64,000 bases of DNA, taken from Martelella lutilitoris. GTDB lineage: Bacteria; Pseudomonadota; Alphaproteobacteria; Rhizobiales; Rhizobiaceae. The translations under genes were made by a program, and so were the position numbers. Positions 1-9,344 of this stretch are shown in pieces (position 1 is the first letter of the stretch; each line of letters starts with the position of its first letter). The notes beneath the pieces were generated by a model that worked only from the letters and a program-made list of their open reading frames with translations, did no database searches and was not told the origin of the DNA. The DNA is taken from assembly GCF_005924265.1 (NCBI RefSeq), contig NZ_VCLB01000004.1, forward strand, positions 124,001 through 188,000, in the 5' to 3' direction.

Positions 1-458
1 GCGAGCAGGATGCCGATGAGGATGCCGGCGGTTACCATGCCGAGCGTCCGTCCCTTCTGCGCGGCCGGCGCCAGATGTACGGCAAGCGGAACAATCTGCT
101 GAGCCACGGTGGCAAACAGGCCCACGGCAAGACTGACCGTGGCAAGCCACACGAAACTGGTCGAAACCGCAGCGCCGATCAACGCGGCCACCAGAAAGGC
201 GGTCGTCGCAAGGATCAGCGATTTTCGCTCCAACCGGTCTCCGAGAGGGGCAAGAAACAGCACTCCAAGCGCATTGCCGGCCTGGGTCAGCACCGGCACA
301 ATGACAGCCGTTCCGGCCGCAAGGTCGAAATCGATGGTCAGATGTCCCAGGAAAGCCTGGTTGTAGTAGCTGTTGGCAACGGCCGCCCCTGCCCCGATGG
401 CAAGAAGGCGGACAAGGGCGGGGGAAAGCCGCTCGGAGACGGAAGGGTTTGTTTGCAT
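1..458 (-). CDS. MFS transporter, N-terminal part (runs off the window)
   Basis: Reverse-strand open frame starting at the ATG at 456-458 and still open at base 1, so only about 152 residues are visible. The protein begins MQTNPSVSERLSP and shows four hydrophobic stretches typical of a major facilitator N-half, with the MFS-like loop segment LGDRLERKS between segments 2 and 3. It diverges from the LysR gene at 539, with 80 bp between the two starts, so it is the likely target of that regulator. The substrate cannot be told; the family includes drug and sugar exporters. The fold is seen with confidence, the function is not. Confidence 0.75.
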   Translation of the reverse strand, partial: MQTNPSVSERLSPALVRLLAIGAGAAVANSYYNQAFLGHLTIDFDLAAGTAVIVPVLTQAGNALGVLFLAPLGDRLERKSLILATTAFLVAALIGAAVSTSFVWLATVSLAVGLFATVAQQIVPLAVHLAPAAQKGRTLGMVTAGILIGILL

Positions 459-515
459 GCGGATATGACATACATGCCCGGTCCGCTCATACAAATCATA
501 TCTATTGCTGAACGA

Positions 516-530
516 TTTAGTTTTGCTAAA
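516..530 (+). promoter_or_regulatory. LysR-type operator between the divergent MFS and LysR genes
   Basis: Perfect inverted repeat TTTAG-N5-CTAAA containing the T-N11-A core of LysR-type boxes. It ends only 8 bp before the LysR start codon, in the shared intergenic region. Position suggests autoregulation and control of the divergent transporter. No Shine-Dalgarno sequence lies between the box and the ATG. Confidence 0.45.
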
Positions 531-538
531 CTGTCTTC

Positions 539-1420
539 ATGGTTTCACCCGTCTCCTTCGGCGCATTGCGCGCCTTCGTCGAGGTCGGCCGTCAGGGTAG
601 CATCAAACGCGCGGCGCATGTGCTGAACGTGACCCCGGGCGCCGTCAGCCAGCAGATCAGGACACTTGAAGCGCGCTTTGACGTGACCTTGCTGGAGCGT
701 GGAAACCGCTCGATAAAGCTTTCGCCGGATGGTCTTCGCCTGTTCGGCAAGATTGCGCCGGGTTTTGAGCAGATTGACAGCGCTGTTGCGCTTTTCGGAG
801 ATCGACGGACGCGCCCGCTCGTCATTACCACGACGCCCTCCTTCGCCGCATGCTGGCTCACGCCCCGACTCAGCCGCTTTACCACGCGGCACCCGGAGAT
901 CGAGGTTCAGATCGGAACCTCGGCGCAACTTGTCGACATGGCGAACGGGATGGCGGATATCGCGATCCGGCATGGTTCCGGAAAATATCCCGGCCTCGAT
1001 AGCAAGCCGCTGTTCAGGCCCCGACTGATTGTCGTCGCGAGCCCCGAAATTCTGGTCAACGGACCGCCGGCCAGTCCTGCTGATTGTCTGCGTTACCCGC
1101 TGCTGCAGGATCGTGACAGGGCCGACTGGTCATTCTGGCTGGACGCCCACGGCGTTGCCCCGACCCGAAACGCGACAAAGGGACCGGGATATGCCGACGA
1201 CGCTCTGCTGATCCAGGCGGCCATCGCCGGCCAGGGCCTCGCCGTCGTGCGCGACATCTATGCCGCAAACGCGCTGAAAGCCGGCAGCCTGGCGCTGGCG
1301 ATCGACGCGCCCGTAGACCTGTCAGCAGGCTATTTTGCGGTTGTAAGGCCGGACAAGGCGAGACGCCCCGGGTCCGCTGCATTCATGCAATGGCTCCTCA
1401 ACGAAGCGCGCGAACAGTAG
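539..1420 (+). CDS. LysR family transcriptional regulator (GcvA-like)
   Basis: A 293-residue protein with the LysR winged helix-turn-helix at residues 5-64 (FGALRAFVEVGRQGSIKRAA followed by the VSQQIRTLEARF recognition helix), then a substrate-binding-like effector domain. Length and layout match LysR regulators of the GcvA/AmpR branch. It diverges from the MFS gene that starts at 458, the usual arrangement for a regulator and its target. A palindrome (516-530) lies just before the start codon, and no clear ribosome binding site is present, so translation may be weak, leaderless or initiated elsewhere. The effector is unknown. Confidence 0.85.
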   Translation: MVSPVSFGALRAFVEVGRQGSIKRAAHVLNVTPGAVSQQIRTLEARFDVTLLERGNRSIKLSPDGLRLFGKIAPGFEQIDSAVALFGDRRTRPLVITTTPSFAACWLTPRLSRFTTRHPEIEVQIGTSAQLVDMANGMADIAIRHGSGKYPGLDSKPLFRPRLIVVASPEILVNGPPASPADCLRYPLLQDRDRADWSFWLDAHGVAPTRNATKGPGYADDALLIQAAIAGQGLAVVRDIYAANALKAGSLALAIDAPVDLSAGYFAVVRPDKARRPGSAAFMQWLLNEAREQ

Positions 1421-1446
1421 CTCGATCAAGCACGGAAATGACGAAT

Positions 1447-3726
1447 TCACCCCCGAAACGTCCCGTTCCGCGGAAAGCCTTTGGGTGCGATCCTTCCGGC
1501 GGTGGCGCGGTCGCCGCGCCATTCCATCAGTTCATCGACGCTGCGGGTGTGGGTGCGCCCCGCGCTGTCGGTCCAGGTGAGGCCATCTTCCAGCGCGAAG
1601 CATTTGGCGTCTGACAGACCGCCATCCTTGTAGCGTTGCAGGCGCACGCCCTTGCCGCGCGCCATCTCGGCGATCTGCGACAGCGGGAAGACGAGGAGCT
1701 TGCGGTTCTCGCCGATGACAGCGACGTGGTCGCCCTTGGCCGGCGTCAGCAGCTTCACCTCCACGGGCATCGTCACATTCATCACCTGCTTGCCCTTGCG
1801 GGTGTTGGCAACCATCTGGTCTTCGTCGATGACGAAACCGTTGCCGGCGGTGGACGCGATCAGCATCTTGCGGCCGGGCTCGTGCACGAAGGCGGTGACG
1901 ACGTCCTGGTCGGCATCGATATCGACCATGATGCGCAGCGGCTCGCCATGGCCGCGCCCGCCCGGCAGCTTGTCGGCGCCGAGGGTGAAGGCCTTGCCGC
2001 CGGTGGTGACGATCAACAGCTTGTCGGTGGTCTGCGCCGGGAAGGCAAGCTTCAGGCTGTCGCCATCCTTGAACGAAAGGCCGGAGGCATCGACATGGCC
2101 CTTGAGCGCCCTCACCCAGCCCTTTTCCGAGATGACGATCGTGACCGGCTCCTTCTCGATCATCGCCTGCTGGATCGCCTCGACATCGGTCTCCGGCGCA
2201 TCATCGAAGGTGGAGCGGCGGCGGCCGAGCTCGGTCGCCTTGGCGAAGGTCTTCTTCACCTCGCCGATCTCCCAGGCGACCGTCTGCCACTGCTTGTCGT
2301 CGGAGGCGAGCAGCGCCTCGATATCGGCCTTTTCCGCCGACAGCGCGTCGAATTCCTTGCGGATCTCGATTTCCTCGAGCTTGCGAAGCGCGCGCAGCCG
2401 CATGTTGAGAATGGCTTCCGCCTGCACGTCGGTGATCTCGAAACGCTCGATCATCACCTGTTTCGGCTCGTCCTCCTCGCGGATGATACGGATCACCTCG
2501 TCAAGGTTCAGATAGGCGATCAGAAGCCCGCCGAGGATTTCAAGCCGCCGCTCGATCGCCGCCAGCCGGTGGCGCGAGCGGCGCTGCAGCACCTCGCGAC
2601 GGTGGCCGAGCCATTCGGTGAGAACATCGACGAGGCCCATCACCTTCGGCACCTTGCCTTGGGAAAGCACGTTCATGTTCATGGAAAAGCGGCTCTCCAG
2701 ATCGGTGAGCTTGAACAGCGATTCCATCAGCAGCGCCGGGTCGACGGCGCGCGATTTCGGCACCAGGACGACGCGGATATCTTCGGCCGACTCGTCCTGG
2801 ATATCTTCGAGAAGCGGCAGGCGGCGGGCGATCAGCAGTTCGGCGATCTTCTCGATCAGCCGCGATTTCTGCACCCCATAGGGAATTTCGGTGACGACGA
2901 TCTGGTAATTGCCGCGCCCGAGATCCTCCTTCTCCCAGCGCGCCCGCACGCGAAAGCCGCCACGGCCCGTCTTGTAGGTTTCGACCATGGAGGCGAAATC
3001 CTCGACGATGATGCCGCCGGTCGGGAAATCCGGCCCCTGGATCATGTTCGCCTTCGGCCCGTCGGCGTTCGGCAACGTCATCAGGTCTTCGACCGTTGCG
3101 TCCGGATGCTTGATCAGGTGGATCGCCGCCTCGCACAGCTCATGAGCATTGTGCGGGGGAATGGAGGTCGCCATGCCGACGGCAATGCCGGTGGAGCCGT
3201 TGGCGAGCAGGTTCGGAAAGGCGCCGGGCATGACCACCGGCTCCTCGTCCTCCTCGTTATAGGTGGGGCGGAAGTCGACGGCATCCTCGCCGATGCCTTC
3301 CAGCATCAGCGCCGCCACATCGGTCATGCGCGCCTCGGTGTAGCGCATGGCCGCCGCGCTGTCGCCGTCGATATTGCCGAAATTGCCCTGGCCGTCGACC
3401 ATCGGATAGCGCTGGGCAAAGCTCTGCGACAGGCGCACCAGCGCATCATAGATCGAGGCGTCGCCATGGGGGTGGAACTTACCCATGACATCGCCGACGA
3501 TGCGGGCGCACTTCTTGTAAGCCGACCCCGGGCGCACCCCGATCTCGCTCATGCCGTGGATAATGCGGCGGTGCACGGGCTTCAGCCCGTCGCGCACATC
3601 CGGCAAGGCGCGGTGCATGATCGTCGACAGCGCATAGGCGAGATAGCGTTCTTCCAGCGCCTTGCGCAGGTCCACGGCATCGATGTGGTTGTCGCCGTCA
3701 TCCGGCGGAAGAATTTCGTTTCCCAT
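1447..3726 (-). CDS. parC: DNA topoisomerase IV subunit A
   Basis: A 759-residue subunit of the ATP-dependent type IIA topoisomerase that decatenates daughter chromosomes. The N-terminal breakage-reunion domain carries the quinolone pocket [12 protein letters not shown] (residues 85-96) and the catalytic tyrosine in AMRYTEARM (Tyr129). The C-terminal part has the degenerate beta-pinwheel repeats expected of ParC rather than GyrA, and no GyrA-type QRRGGRG box is seen. At the positions equivalent to E. coli Ser80 and Glu84 it has Ala90 and Asp94, so it lacks the serine that anchors the quinolone water-metal bridge. The start ATG is in CAT at 3724-3726. parE is not in the window. Confidence 0.96.
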   Translation of the reverse strand: MGNEILPPDDGDNHIDAVDLRKALEERYLAYALSTIMHRALPDVRDGLKPVHRRIIHGMSEIGVRPGSAYKKCARIVGDVMGKFHPHGDASIYDALVRLSQSFAQRYPMVDGQGNFGNIDGDSAAAMRYTEARMTDVAALMLEGIGEDAVDFRPTYNEEDEEPVVMPGAFPNLLANGSTGIAVGMATSIPPHNAHELCEAAIHLIKHPDATVEDLMTLPNADGPKANMIQGPDFPTGGIIVEDFASMVETYKTGRGGFRVRARWEKEDLGRGNYQIVVTEIPYGVQKSRLIEKIAELLIARRLPLLEDIQDESAEDIRVVLVPKSRAVDPALLMESLFKLTDLESRFSMNMNVLSQGKVPKVMGLVDVLTEWLGHRREVLQRRSRHRLAAIERRLEILGGLLIAYLNLDEVIRIIREEDEPKQVMIERFEITDVQAEAILNMRLRALRKLEEIEIRKEFDALSAEKADIEALLASDDKQWQTVAWEIGEVKKTFAKATELGRRRSTFDDAPETDVEAIQQAMIEKEPVTIVISEKGWVRALKGHVDASGLSFKDGDSLKLAFPAQTTDKLLIVTTGGKAFTLGADKLPGGRGHGEPLRIMVDIDADQDVVTAFVHEPGRKMLIASTAGNGFVIDEDQMVANTRKGKQVMNVTMPVEVKLLTPAKGDHVAVIGENRKLLVFPLSQIAEMARGKGVRLQRYKDGGLSDAKCFALEDGLTWTDSAGRTHTRSVDELMEWRGDRATAGRIAPKGFPRNGTFRG

Positions 3727-3933
3727 GGGGTTTTGTTAGTGGATACAACCGGCTCCCGCAAGGCGCGCGAGGGCCCAATCCCCTGAATTCACGGGCGCTC
3801 CGGCAAGTAAAGAGGCAAAGAAGCGCGTCCGCGCGCGGCCCAAGCGGCTTCATCTTTTCTGGCACAATTGCATTTCGGTCATATATGCCGAATAACACGT
3901 GTGAGAATCAAAAACCGACCTGGGAGTGACACC

Positions 3934-5169
3934 ATGCGCACATCGCCTTTCCGCCACCTTCTCCTCGCCGGCAGCATCCTCTCGGCAAGCGCGGCTCCCG
4001 CCTTCGCGCTCGATGCCGAAGACATGCTCTCAAAGCTCAATGCCGCCGCCACCGCCCAAGGCAGCCTCAGCTTTACCTATGACGATGTCGAGGAGAGCGA
4101 CGACGGCGATCTCACGGTTTCCGGCGTGGTCTTCGGCCCCGGTGCGGAAATGACGGATGCGTCGATCGAGATGGAACAGGTCGCGCCGGTGACGCTTAAT
4201 TTCGAGGGCGTGCGGGAAGACGGCAATGGCGGCTACACGATCGACAAGGTCTCAACCTTCGATCTTGCCTTCTCCGCCGATGATTTCGCAATCGATATCG
4301 GCTCCTTCACCCAGGGCGACATCAAGGTTCCGGCAAGCCCGGACGCGGATATGATGTCGGGCATGAACTATGCCGGCTCCACGCAAGCCGCCGACATCAC
4401 CTTCACGACCGACGGCCACCAGGTGGCGAAGATTGAAAACGTCGCCGCCGACCAGACCATCGAGAGCGGCACGAAAGCGAGCTTCCTCGGCACCGTTTCC
4501 GGCATCGCGATCGACCTATCCGGTGTCGACGACATGGAGGACGAGGCGCGCGAGACGCTGAGGGCGCTTGACCTGATGGAGATGCATGCAGCCGTGACCG
4601 TCAGCGGCGACTGGGACATGCAGTCCGGCGACATGAACTTCTCGACCTATGAGATCGCGGTCGAGGATGTCGGTACGCTCAATATCAGCTTCGGTATGAC
4701 CGGTCTGACGCTCGAGACCATGGAGACGCTCCAGAAGCTGGCCGAGGAAGGGCAGAAAGCGCAAGAGATCGGCGCTTCAGAGGCCGAAGACGGGCAGAAC
4801 CCCTCCCAGCAATATCTTCTCGAACTCGGCCAGAAGATCGGGCTTTCCGAACTCCGCTTGAGCTTCACCGACGATTCGATCACCACGCGGGCGCTGCAAT
4901 ATGCGGCCGAAAAGGAAGGCATGATCGCCGAGGAGATGGCTGACAAGATCGAGGTCGATCTCGGCGCGAGCCTTTCGGCGATGAATGTGCCGGGCCTTGC
5001 CGACATGGTGACCACCGCCGTCGGCACCTATTTCTCCGATCCGCAGAATATTTCGGTGTCGATCAAGCCGCAGATGCAGATGCCGATCCTGGCCGTCGTG
5101 ATGGCCGGCGCCGCCGCCCCGCAATCGATCCCGAAACTGCTGAACCTGCAGATTACGGCAAACGAATAG
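3934..5169 (+). CDS. Secreted protein of unknown function
   Basis: A 411-residue protein with a clear Sec signal peptide: MRTSPFRHLLLAGSIL, then a likely cleavage after APAFA near residue 23. The ATG at 3934 follows a GGGAG ribosome binding site, so I prefer it over an in-frame ATG at 3868. The mature part is acidic, rich in Asp, Glu, Met and Thr, has many alternating hydrophobic stretches suggesting beta structure, and carries no metal or catalytic motif that I recognise. Cysteine is absent from the mature chain. It is probably periplasmic. No function can be assigned. It diverges from parC and is followed by a repeat element at 5208-5422. Confidence 0.85.
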   Translation: MRTSPFRHLLLAGSILSASAAPAFALDAEDMLSKLNAAATAQGSLSFTYDDVEESDDGDLTVSGVVFGPGAEMTDASIEMEQVAPVTLNFEGVREDGNGGYTIDKVSTFDLAFSADDFAIDIGSFTQGDIKVPASPDADMMSGMNYAGSTQAADITFTTDGHQVAKIENVAADQTIESGTKASFLGTVSGIAIDLSGVDDMEDEARETLRALDLMEMHAAVTVSGDWDMQSGDMNFSTYEIAVEDVGTLNISFGMTGLTLETMETLQKLAEEGQKAQEIGASEAEDGQNPSQQYLLELGQKIGLSELRLSFTDDSITTRALQYAAEKEGMIAEEMADKIEVDLGASLSAMNVPGLADMVTTAVGTYFSDPQNISVSIKPQMQMPILAVVMAGAAAPQSIPKLLNLQITANE

Positions 5170-5180
5170 GCCTTGTTGCA

Positions 5181-5207
5181 AGCCCCGGCAAAAAAACCGC
5201 CGGGGCT
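5181..5207. terminator. Terminator-like hairpin, copy adjacent to the gene
   Basis: A perfect 9-bp stem (AGCCCCGGC / GCCGGGGCT) around a 9-base A-rich loop, 11 bp after the stop codon of the secreted protein gene. It lacks a downstream T tract. A near-identical hairpin lies at 5423-5447, on the other side of the repeat element, and does have a T-rich tail. Confidence 0.6.
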
Positions 5208-5422
5208 CAGACTGCTGACAAAGCCTGTTGGAGATGTAAGAAACCTGCTCCCCATTCTCCGTCACCCCGGCCTTGAGCCGGGGTCCAGGGTGCAGAGCAA
5301 GGGCCACAAGAAAACCTTTTGCCACAGTGCCCTACGCGCCACGGCCCTCGCTATTTGGCCCTGGATGCCGGCTCAAGGCCGGCATGACGGATGACAGTGA
5401 AGCACAGTTTGCTAATAAACTG
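5208..5422. repeat. REP-bearing small element, full copy A (about 215 bp)
   Basis: Starts with CAGACTGCTGACAAAGCC and ends with the imperfect inverted version GCTAATAAACTG. Inside are two palindromic REP units in opposite orientation: 5261-5290 (core CCGGCCTTGAGCCGG) and 5359-5390 (core CCGGCTCAAGGCCGG). The whole unit, including the non-palindromic spacer (GGCCACAA, CACAG and TTTGGCCCTGG blocks), is recognisable in inverted orientation at 45931-46134. It contains no reading frame of note, so it would be non-autonomous. It is flanked by two copies of the same hairpin (5181-5207 and 5423-5447). Confidence 0.7.
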
Positions 5423-5447
5423 AGCCCGGCAAAAGACCGCCGGGGCT
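5423..5447. terminator. Terminator hairpin, distal copy with T-rich tail
   Basis: A stem of 8-9 bp (AGCCCGGC / GCCGGGGCT) followed by TTTCTTC on the plus strand. It probably was the terminator of the secreted protein gene before the repeat element came between them. It also lies directly behind the convergent SDR gene (stop at 5456) and could serve both. Confidence 0.6.
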
Positions 5448-5455
5448 TTCTTCGG

Positions 5456-6235
5456 TCAAAGCAGCATGCCCCCCGAGACCTCGATGCGCTGGCCGTTGAC
5501 CCAGCGGTTGGCCGGTTGAAGCAGGGCCGCGATCATTGGACCGATGTCCTCCGGTTCGCCGGCCCGGCCAAGCGCCGTGTTGCCGGCGACCATGGCGTTG
5601 ACCTCCGGATTGTCGCGAACCATGCCGCCGGAAAAGTCCGTCGCGATCGCGCCGGGCGCGACGGTATTGGCGGCAATGCCGCGTTCGCCGAGTTCGCGCG
5701 CCAGATAGCGGGTCAGCACTTCCACTGCGCCTTTCATTGCTGCATAGGCCGCGCTGCCGGCGAATGAAAAGCGCGTCAGCCCAGACGAGACGTTCACGAT
5801 GCGGCCGCCGTCATTCATCAGCGGCAGAAGCGCCTGGGTCAGCAGGAACACGCCCTTGAAGTGAATGTTGTAGAGGGCATCAAGTTCGGCCTCGGTCGTG
5901 GCCTCGATCGGCTTGTGCAGTCCGGTTCCGGCATTGTTGACCAGATAGTCGAACCGGCCGGCGCCCACTTGGGCGAGCGCGTCGCGGACCTCCTCGAAAA
6001 AGCGGACAAAGCCCGCCGGCTCTGCCGTATCAAGCTTAAGCGCGACCGAACGGCTTCCGGCAGCCTCCGCCAGCGCCAGAACCTTGTCCGCCTCTTCGCG
6101 GTTTGATCGATAGGTGAAGATCGTCGAGACACCCTGCTTCGCAAGGCTCAGGACGGTGCTGCGGCCAAGCCCTCGGCTACCGCCGGTGATGATCGCGACC
6201 GGGCGTCGTCCGTCTGTTGTATTTTCGAAAGTCAT
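5456..6235 (-). CDS. SDR family oxidoreductase
   Basis: A 259-residue classical short-chain dehydrogenase/reductase. It shows the cofactor motif GGSRGLG (residues 18-24), the structural NNAG motif, the serine in NVSSG, the catalytic YAAMK, and a C-terminal VNGQRIEVSGGM typical of 3-oxoacyl-ACP reductase-like enzymes. A Shine-Dalgarno AAGGAG precedes the ATG. Thr-Tyr-Arg-Ser after beta-2 suggests NADP preference. It diverges from an AraC regulator (start 6365), a common arrangement in which the regulator controls the SDR. The substrate is unknown. Confidence 0.9.
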   Translation of the reverse strand: MTFENTTDGRRPVAIITGGSRGLGRSTVLSLAKQGVSTIFTYRSNREEADKVLALAEAAGSRSVALKLDTAEPAGFVRFFEEVRDALAQVGAGRFDYLVNNAGTGLHKPIEATTEAELDALYNIHFKGVFLLTQALLPLMNDGGRIVNVSSGLTRFSFAGSAAYAAMKGAVEVLTRYLARELGERGIAANTVAPGAIATDFSGGMVRDNPEVNAMVAGNTALGRAGEPEDIGPMIAALLQPANRWVNGQRIEVSGGMLL

Positions 6236-6364
6236 GATGTGCTCCTTGTTGTCGGAGCCCGGAAAATACGGCCCGGGGACACGAATTCGAATGTCGGATC
6301 GACAGCGCTTCTTGCCTATTCCTGCTCAATCCCTATCTCGAATGAAAACAGGGGAGTTTCTTCG

Positions 6365-7255
6365 ATGCTTGACCAACTGGCGGCGCGGGCCGAGCGCCTG
6401 ACACGGGACAGGACGCGCGACGGCGTCTACGAAACCGGGATCGAAGGTTTTTGCCTGCTGCGGATCCCGGACGCGGACAAGGCCTCGCACACGATCCACA
6501 AGCCCGCGCTCTGCTTCGTGCTGCAGGGCGCGAAATGGACGATGTTCGGCAACAGGCGGTATGACTATCGCGCCGGCCAGGCGCTTGTCGCCTCGGTGAC
6601 GATGCCCGGCAGCAGCCGCGTGGTCGCAGCCAGTGACGAAGCGCCCTATATCGCCGCCGTCATCGAGCTCGACCCTGATGCCATGCTTGCCATCCTTGAG
6701 GATATGGATGACCAGCCCCTGCCTGCCGGCGGTCCGGCGAGCGCCGCCCATGTCGTCGATTGCGGTCCAGCGCTGATCGCCAGCATCTCGCGCGCGCTTG
6801 ACATTGCCGAAACGCCGGAAGAGGCCGCCATCCTCTATCCCGGCGTCATGCGGGAACTGTGCTACCGCTTGCTCAGAAGCCCGAACGGCGCGGACATCGC
6901 CCGCATCCTGCTCGGGCCGGGCCACAAGCGCGGCGTCATCGAGGCGATCCACGCGTTGAGGAACCGGTATGCGGAACCGATCCGCGTCGACGAATTGGCG
7001 ACAATCGCGCGGCTCAGCCCGTCGGCCTTTCACCGCCAGTTCAAGGCGATCACCGGCATGACCCCGCTGCAATACCAGAAGCAGACGCGTCTTGTGGAAG
7101 CGCGCCGGATGATGCTTTCGGAGGGCGTCAACGCAGAGGCGGCCGCCTTTGCCGTCGGCTATGAGAGCGCATCCCAGTTCAGCCGCGAATATGCCCGCGC
7201 CTTCGGCGCGCCGCCGCGCCGCGACATCGAGGCGCAACGAAAGACGGCGGCCTGA
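6365..7255 (+). CDS. AraC family transcriptional regulator
   Basis: A 296-residue regulator with an N-terminal cupin-like ligand domain (AraC_N type, residues about 20-170) and a C-terminal pair of helix-turn-helix motifs, LATIARLSPSAFHRQFKAIT and the signature YESASQFSREYARAFG. I chose the ATG at 6365 because GGGGAG lies 8-9 bases upstream; an open frame extends to 6239 but would run through the promoter region shared with the SDR gene. Divergent position implies control of the SDR at 5456-6235. The inducer is unknown. Confidence 0.88.
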   Translation: MLDQLAARAERLTRDRTRDGVYETGIEGFCLLRIPDADKASHTIHKPALCFVLQGAKWTMFGNRRYDYRAGQALVASVTMPGSSRVVAASDEAPYIAAVIELDPDAMLAILEDMDDQPLPAGGPASAAHVVDCGPALIASISRALDIAETPEEAAILYPGVMRELCYRLLRSPNGADIARILLGPGHKRGVIEAIHALRNRYAEPIRVDELATIARLSPSAFHRQFKAITGMTPLQYQKQTRLVEARRMMLSEGVNAEAAAFAVGYESASQFSREYARAFGAPPRRDIEAQRKTAA

Positions 7256-7272
7256 TTGCTCGGGCCGCCGTC
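7243..7272. terminator. Bidirectional terminator-like hairpin between araC-type gene and aspS
   Basis: A 10-bp stem (GACGGCGGCC / GGCCGCCGTC) with a 10-base loop, overlapping the stop codon of the AraC gene. On the minus strand it is followed by TTTCGTT, so it fits best as the aspS terminator. Confidence 0.5.
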
Positions 7273-7298
7273 GCATGATTTCGCTCTGATCCGAAAAA

Positions 7299-9098
7299 TC
7301 AGTCTTTCTTCTGCGGCAGGATGCGCAGGCCCAGCTCACGAAGCTGCGCCGGGCTAGCCTCGGCAGGGGCGGACATCAAGAGGTCCTGCGCCTGCTGGTT
7401 CATCGGGAACAGCGTTACCTCGCGCAGGTTCTTCGCGCCGACGAGCAGCATCACGATGCGGTCGATGCCGGCCGCCATGCCGCCATGGGGCGGAACGCCG
7501 TACTGGAAGGCGCGGTAAAGGCCGCCGAAACGCTCCTCGACCACATCGGCGCCCAGGCCGGCATGACCGAAAGCGGCCACCATGGTTTCCGGCGAGTGGT
7601 TGCGGATGCCGCCGGAGGCGATCTCGAAGCCGTTGCAGACCATGTCGTACTGGAAGGCCTTCAACGCCAGCAGGCCTTCATCGCCGTCCGCCGCCTTCAG
7701 CGCCTCCATGCCGCCCTGGGGCATGGAGAAGGGGTTGTGGGCAAAGTCGATCCGCTTCTCGTCCTCGTTCCATTCGTAGAACGGGAAATCGACGATCCAG
7801 CACAGCGCGTAGCGGTCCTTGTCGGTCAGGCCCAGCTCGTCGCCCACACGGGTGCGCGCCTCGCCGGCAAAGCGGACGAACTGGTCCGGACGGCCGGCGA
7901 CGAAGAAGCAGGCGTCGCCGTCTTCCAGGCCAAGCTGCGCGCGGATCGCATCGGTGCGTTCCGGGCCGATATTCTTGGCGAGCGGACCGGCACCAGTTAC
8001 CTCTTCGCCTTCCTTGCGCCAGAAGATGTAGCCGAGACCCGGCTGGCCCTGGCTCTGCGCCCAGGAATTCATCCGGTCGCAGAAGGCGCGGGAGCCGCCG
8101 GTCTTGGCGGGAATGGCCCAGACCTCAACCTTCGGGTCCTTGGCGATCATGCCGGCGAAGACCTTGAAGCCCGAGCCGTCGAAATGCTCGGTCACGGCTT
8201 CCATCTCAATCGGGTTGCGGAGGTCCGGCTTGTCGGAACCGTATTTGCGCATGGCAACATCATAGGGGATGCGCGGGAATTCTTCGGTCACCGGCTTGCC
8301 GTCGGCAAACGCCTTGAACACGTCGCGCAGCACCGGCTCCATCGTTTCCAGAATGTCGTTCTGCTCAACGAAGCTCATTTCCAGGTCGAGCTGGTAGAAT
8401 TCGCCCGGCAGGCGGTCGGCGCGCGGATCCTCGTCGCGGAAGCAGGGCGCGATCTGGAAATAGCGGTCGAAGCCGGAGGCCATCAGAAGCTGTTTGTACT
8501 GCTGCGGGGCCTGCGGCAAGGCGTAGAACTTGCCCTGATGGATGCGGCTCGGCACCAGGAAGTCGCGCGCGCCCTCAGGCGAGGAGGCCGTCAGGATCGG
8601 GGTCGAATATTCGGTGAAGCCAGCTTCTGCCATCTGCTTGCGCATTTCGGCGATGATCTTGGTGCGCTTGACGATATTGGCGTGCAGCGTTTCCCGCCGC
8701 AGATCCAGGAAGCGGTATTTCAGGCGCAGGTCTTCCGGATATTCCGGCTCGCCGAAAACCGGCAGCGGCAGTTCCTTGGCGGCCGACAGAACCTCGATTT
8801 CCTCGGCGTAAAGCTCGATCTCGCCGGTCGCCATGTTCGGGTTAACCGTCTCTTCGGTGCGTGCCCGCACCTTGCCGTCGACGCGAATCACCCACTCGCC
8901 GCGCACCTTTTCCGCGTTGGAGAAAGCGGGCGAATCCGGGTCGGCAACAACCTGGGTCATGCCATAGTGATCGCGCAGGTCGATGAAGAGCACGCCGCCA
9001 TGGTCGCGCACGCGGTGCACCCAGCCGGAAAGGCGGGCGGTCTGGCCAACGTCGGACTTCTTGAGGGCGGCACAGGAATGGCTGCGATAGCGGTGCAT
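7299..9098 (-). CDS. aspS: Aspartyl-tRNA synthetase
   Basis: A 599-residue class II synthetase that charges tRNA-Asp. It shows the N-terminal OB-fold anticodon domain (residues 1-105), motif 2 with [10 protein letters not shown], the bacterial GAD insertion in the middle, and motif 3 [13 protein letters not shown] near the C terminus. The length is typical for bacterial-type AspRS. Alphaproteobacteria often use a relaxed AspRS that also charges tRNA-Asn, with GatCAB correcting the product; the sequence alone does not settle this here. The start is the ATG in CAT at 9096-9098. Confidence 0.97.
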   Translation of the reverse strand: MHRYRSHSCAALKKSDVGQTARLSGWVHRVRDHGGVLFIDLRDHYGMTQVVADPDSPAFSNAEKVRGEWVIRVDGKVRARTEETVNPNMATGEIELYAEEIEVLSAAKELPLPVFGEPEYPEDLRLKYRFLDLRRETLHANIVKRTKIIAEMRKQMAEAGFTEYSTPILTASSPEGARDFLVPSRIHQGKFYALPQAPQQYKQLLMASGFDRYFQIAPCFRDEDPRADRLPGEFYQLDLEMSFVEQNDILETMEPVLRDVFKAFADGKPVTEEFPRIPYDVAMRKYGSDKPDLRNPIEMEAVTEHFDGSGFKVFAGMIAKDPKVEVWAIPAKTGGSRAFCDRMNSWAQSQGQPGLGYIFWRKEGEEVTGAGPLAKNIGPERTDAIRAQLGLEDGDACFFVAGRPDQFVRFAGEARTRVGDELGLTDKDRYALCWIVDFPFYEWNEDEKRIDFAHNPFSMPQGGMEALKAADGDEGLLALKAFQYDMVCNGFEIASGGIRNHSPETMVAAFGHAGLGADVVEERFGGLYRAFQYGVPPHGGMAAGIDRIVMLLVGAKNLREVTLFPMNQQAQDLLMSAPAEASPAQLRELGLRILPQKKD

Positions 9099-9344
9099 AA
9101 TCTTATCCGTAAAAGGTTCTGGAAGGCAGGCAGGCGGTATTCCGCGCCGGACTTCGCGGGTGAATTCCGGCGGAAAAGCGCATGGCAGGCCCTCTTTGTC
9201 AAGGCAAAGCCCGTTTGGACGCTGCTAAACCACATCGGGCGCGCAACAGCAAGCTTTACCGCCGGCAGGAGGCCCGCAAGCGGCGTTTTCCCTCCGGCAT
9301 TTTCCGTCGCGCCTTGACATCACCGCCCTAAAGGCCAAGGAAAG

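Noticed and set aside
1636-3786. Long plus-strand open frame across parC
   Set aside because: Antisense to parC; composition dominated by His, Arg, Gly, Asp; no domain.
3860-3874. Sigma-54-like TGGCAC and TTGCAT upstream of the secreted-protein gene
   Set aside because: The two halves are too close; the -24/-12 spacing of a sigma-54 promoter is not met.
7485-9317. Long plus-strand open frame across aspS
   Set aside because: Antisense to aspS, which has all class II motifs in the correct frame.
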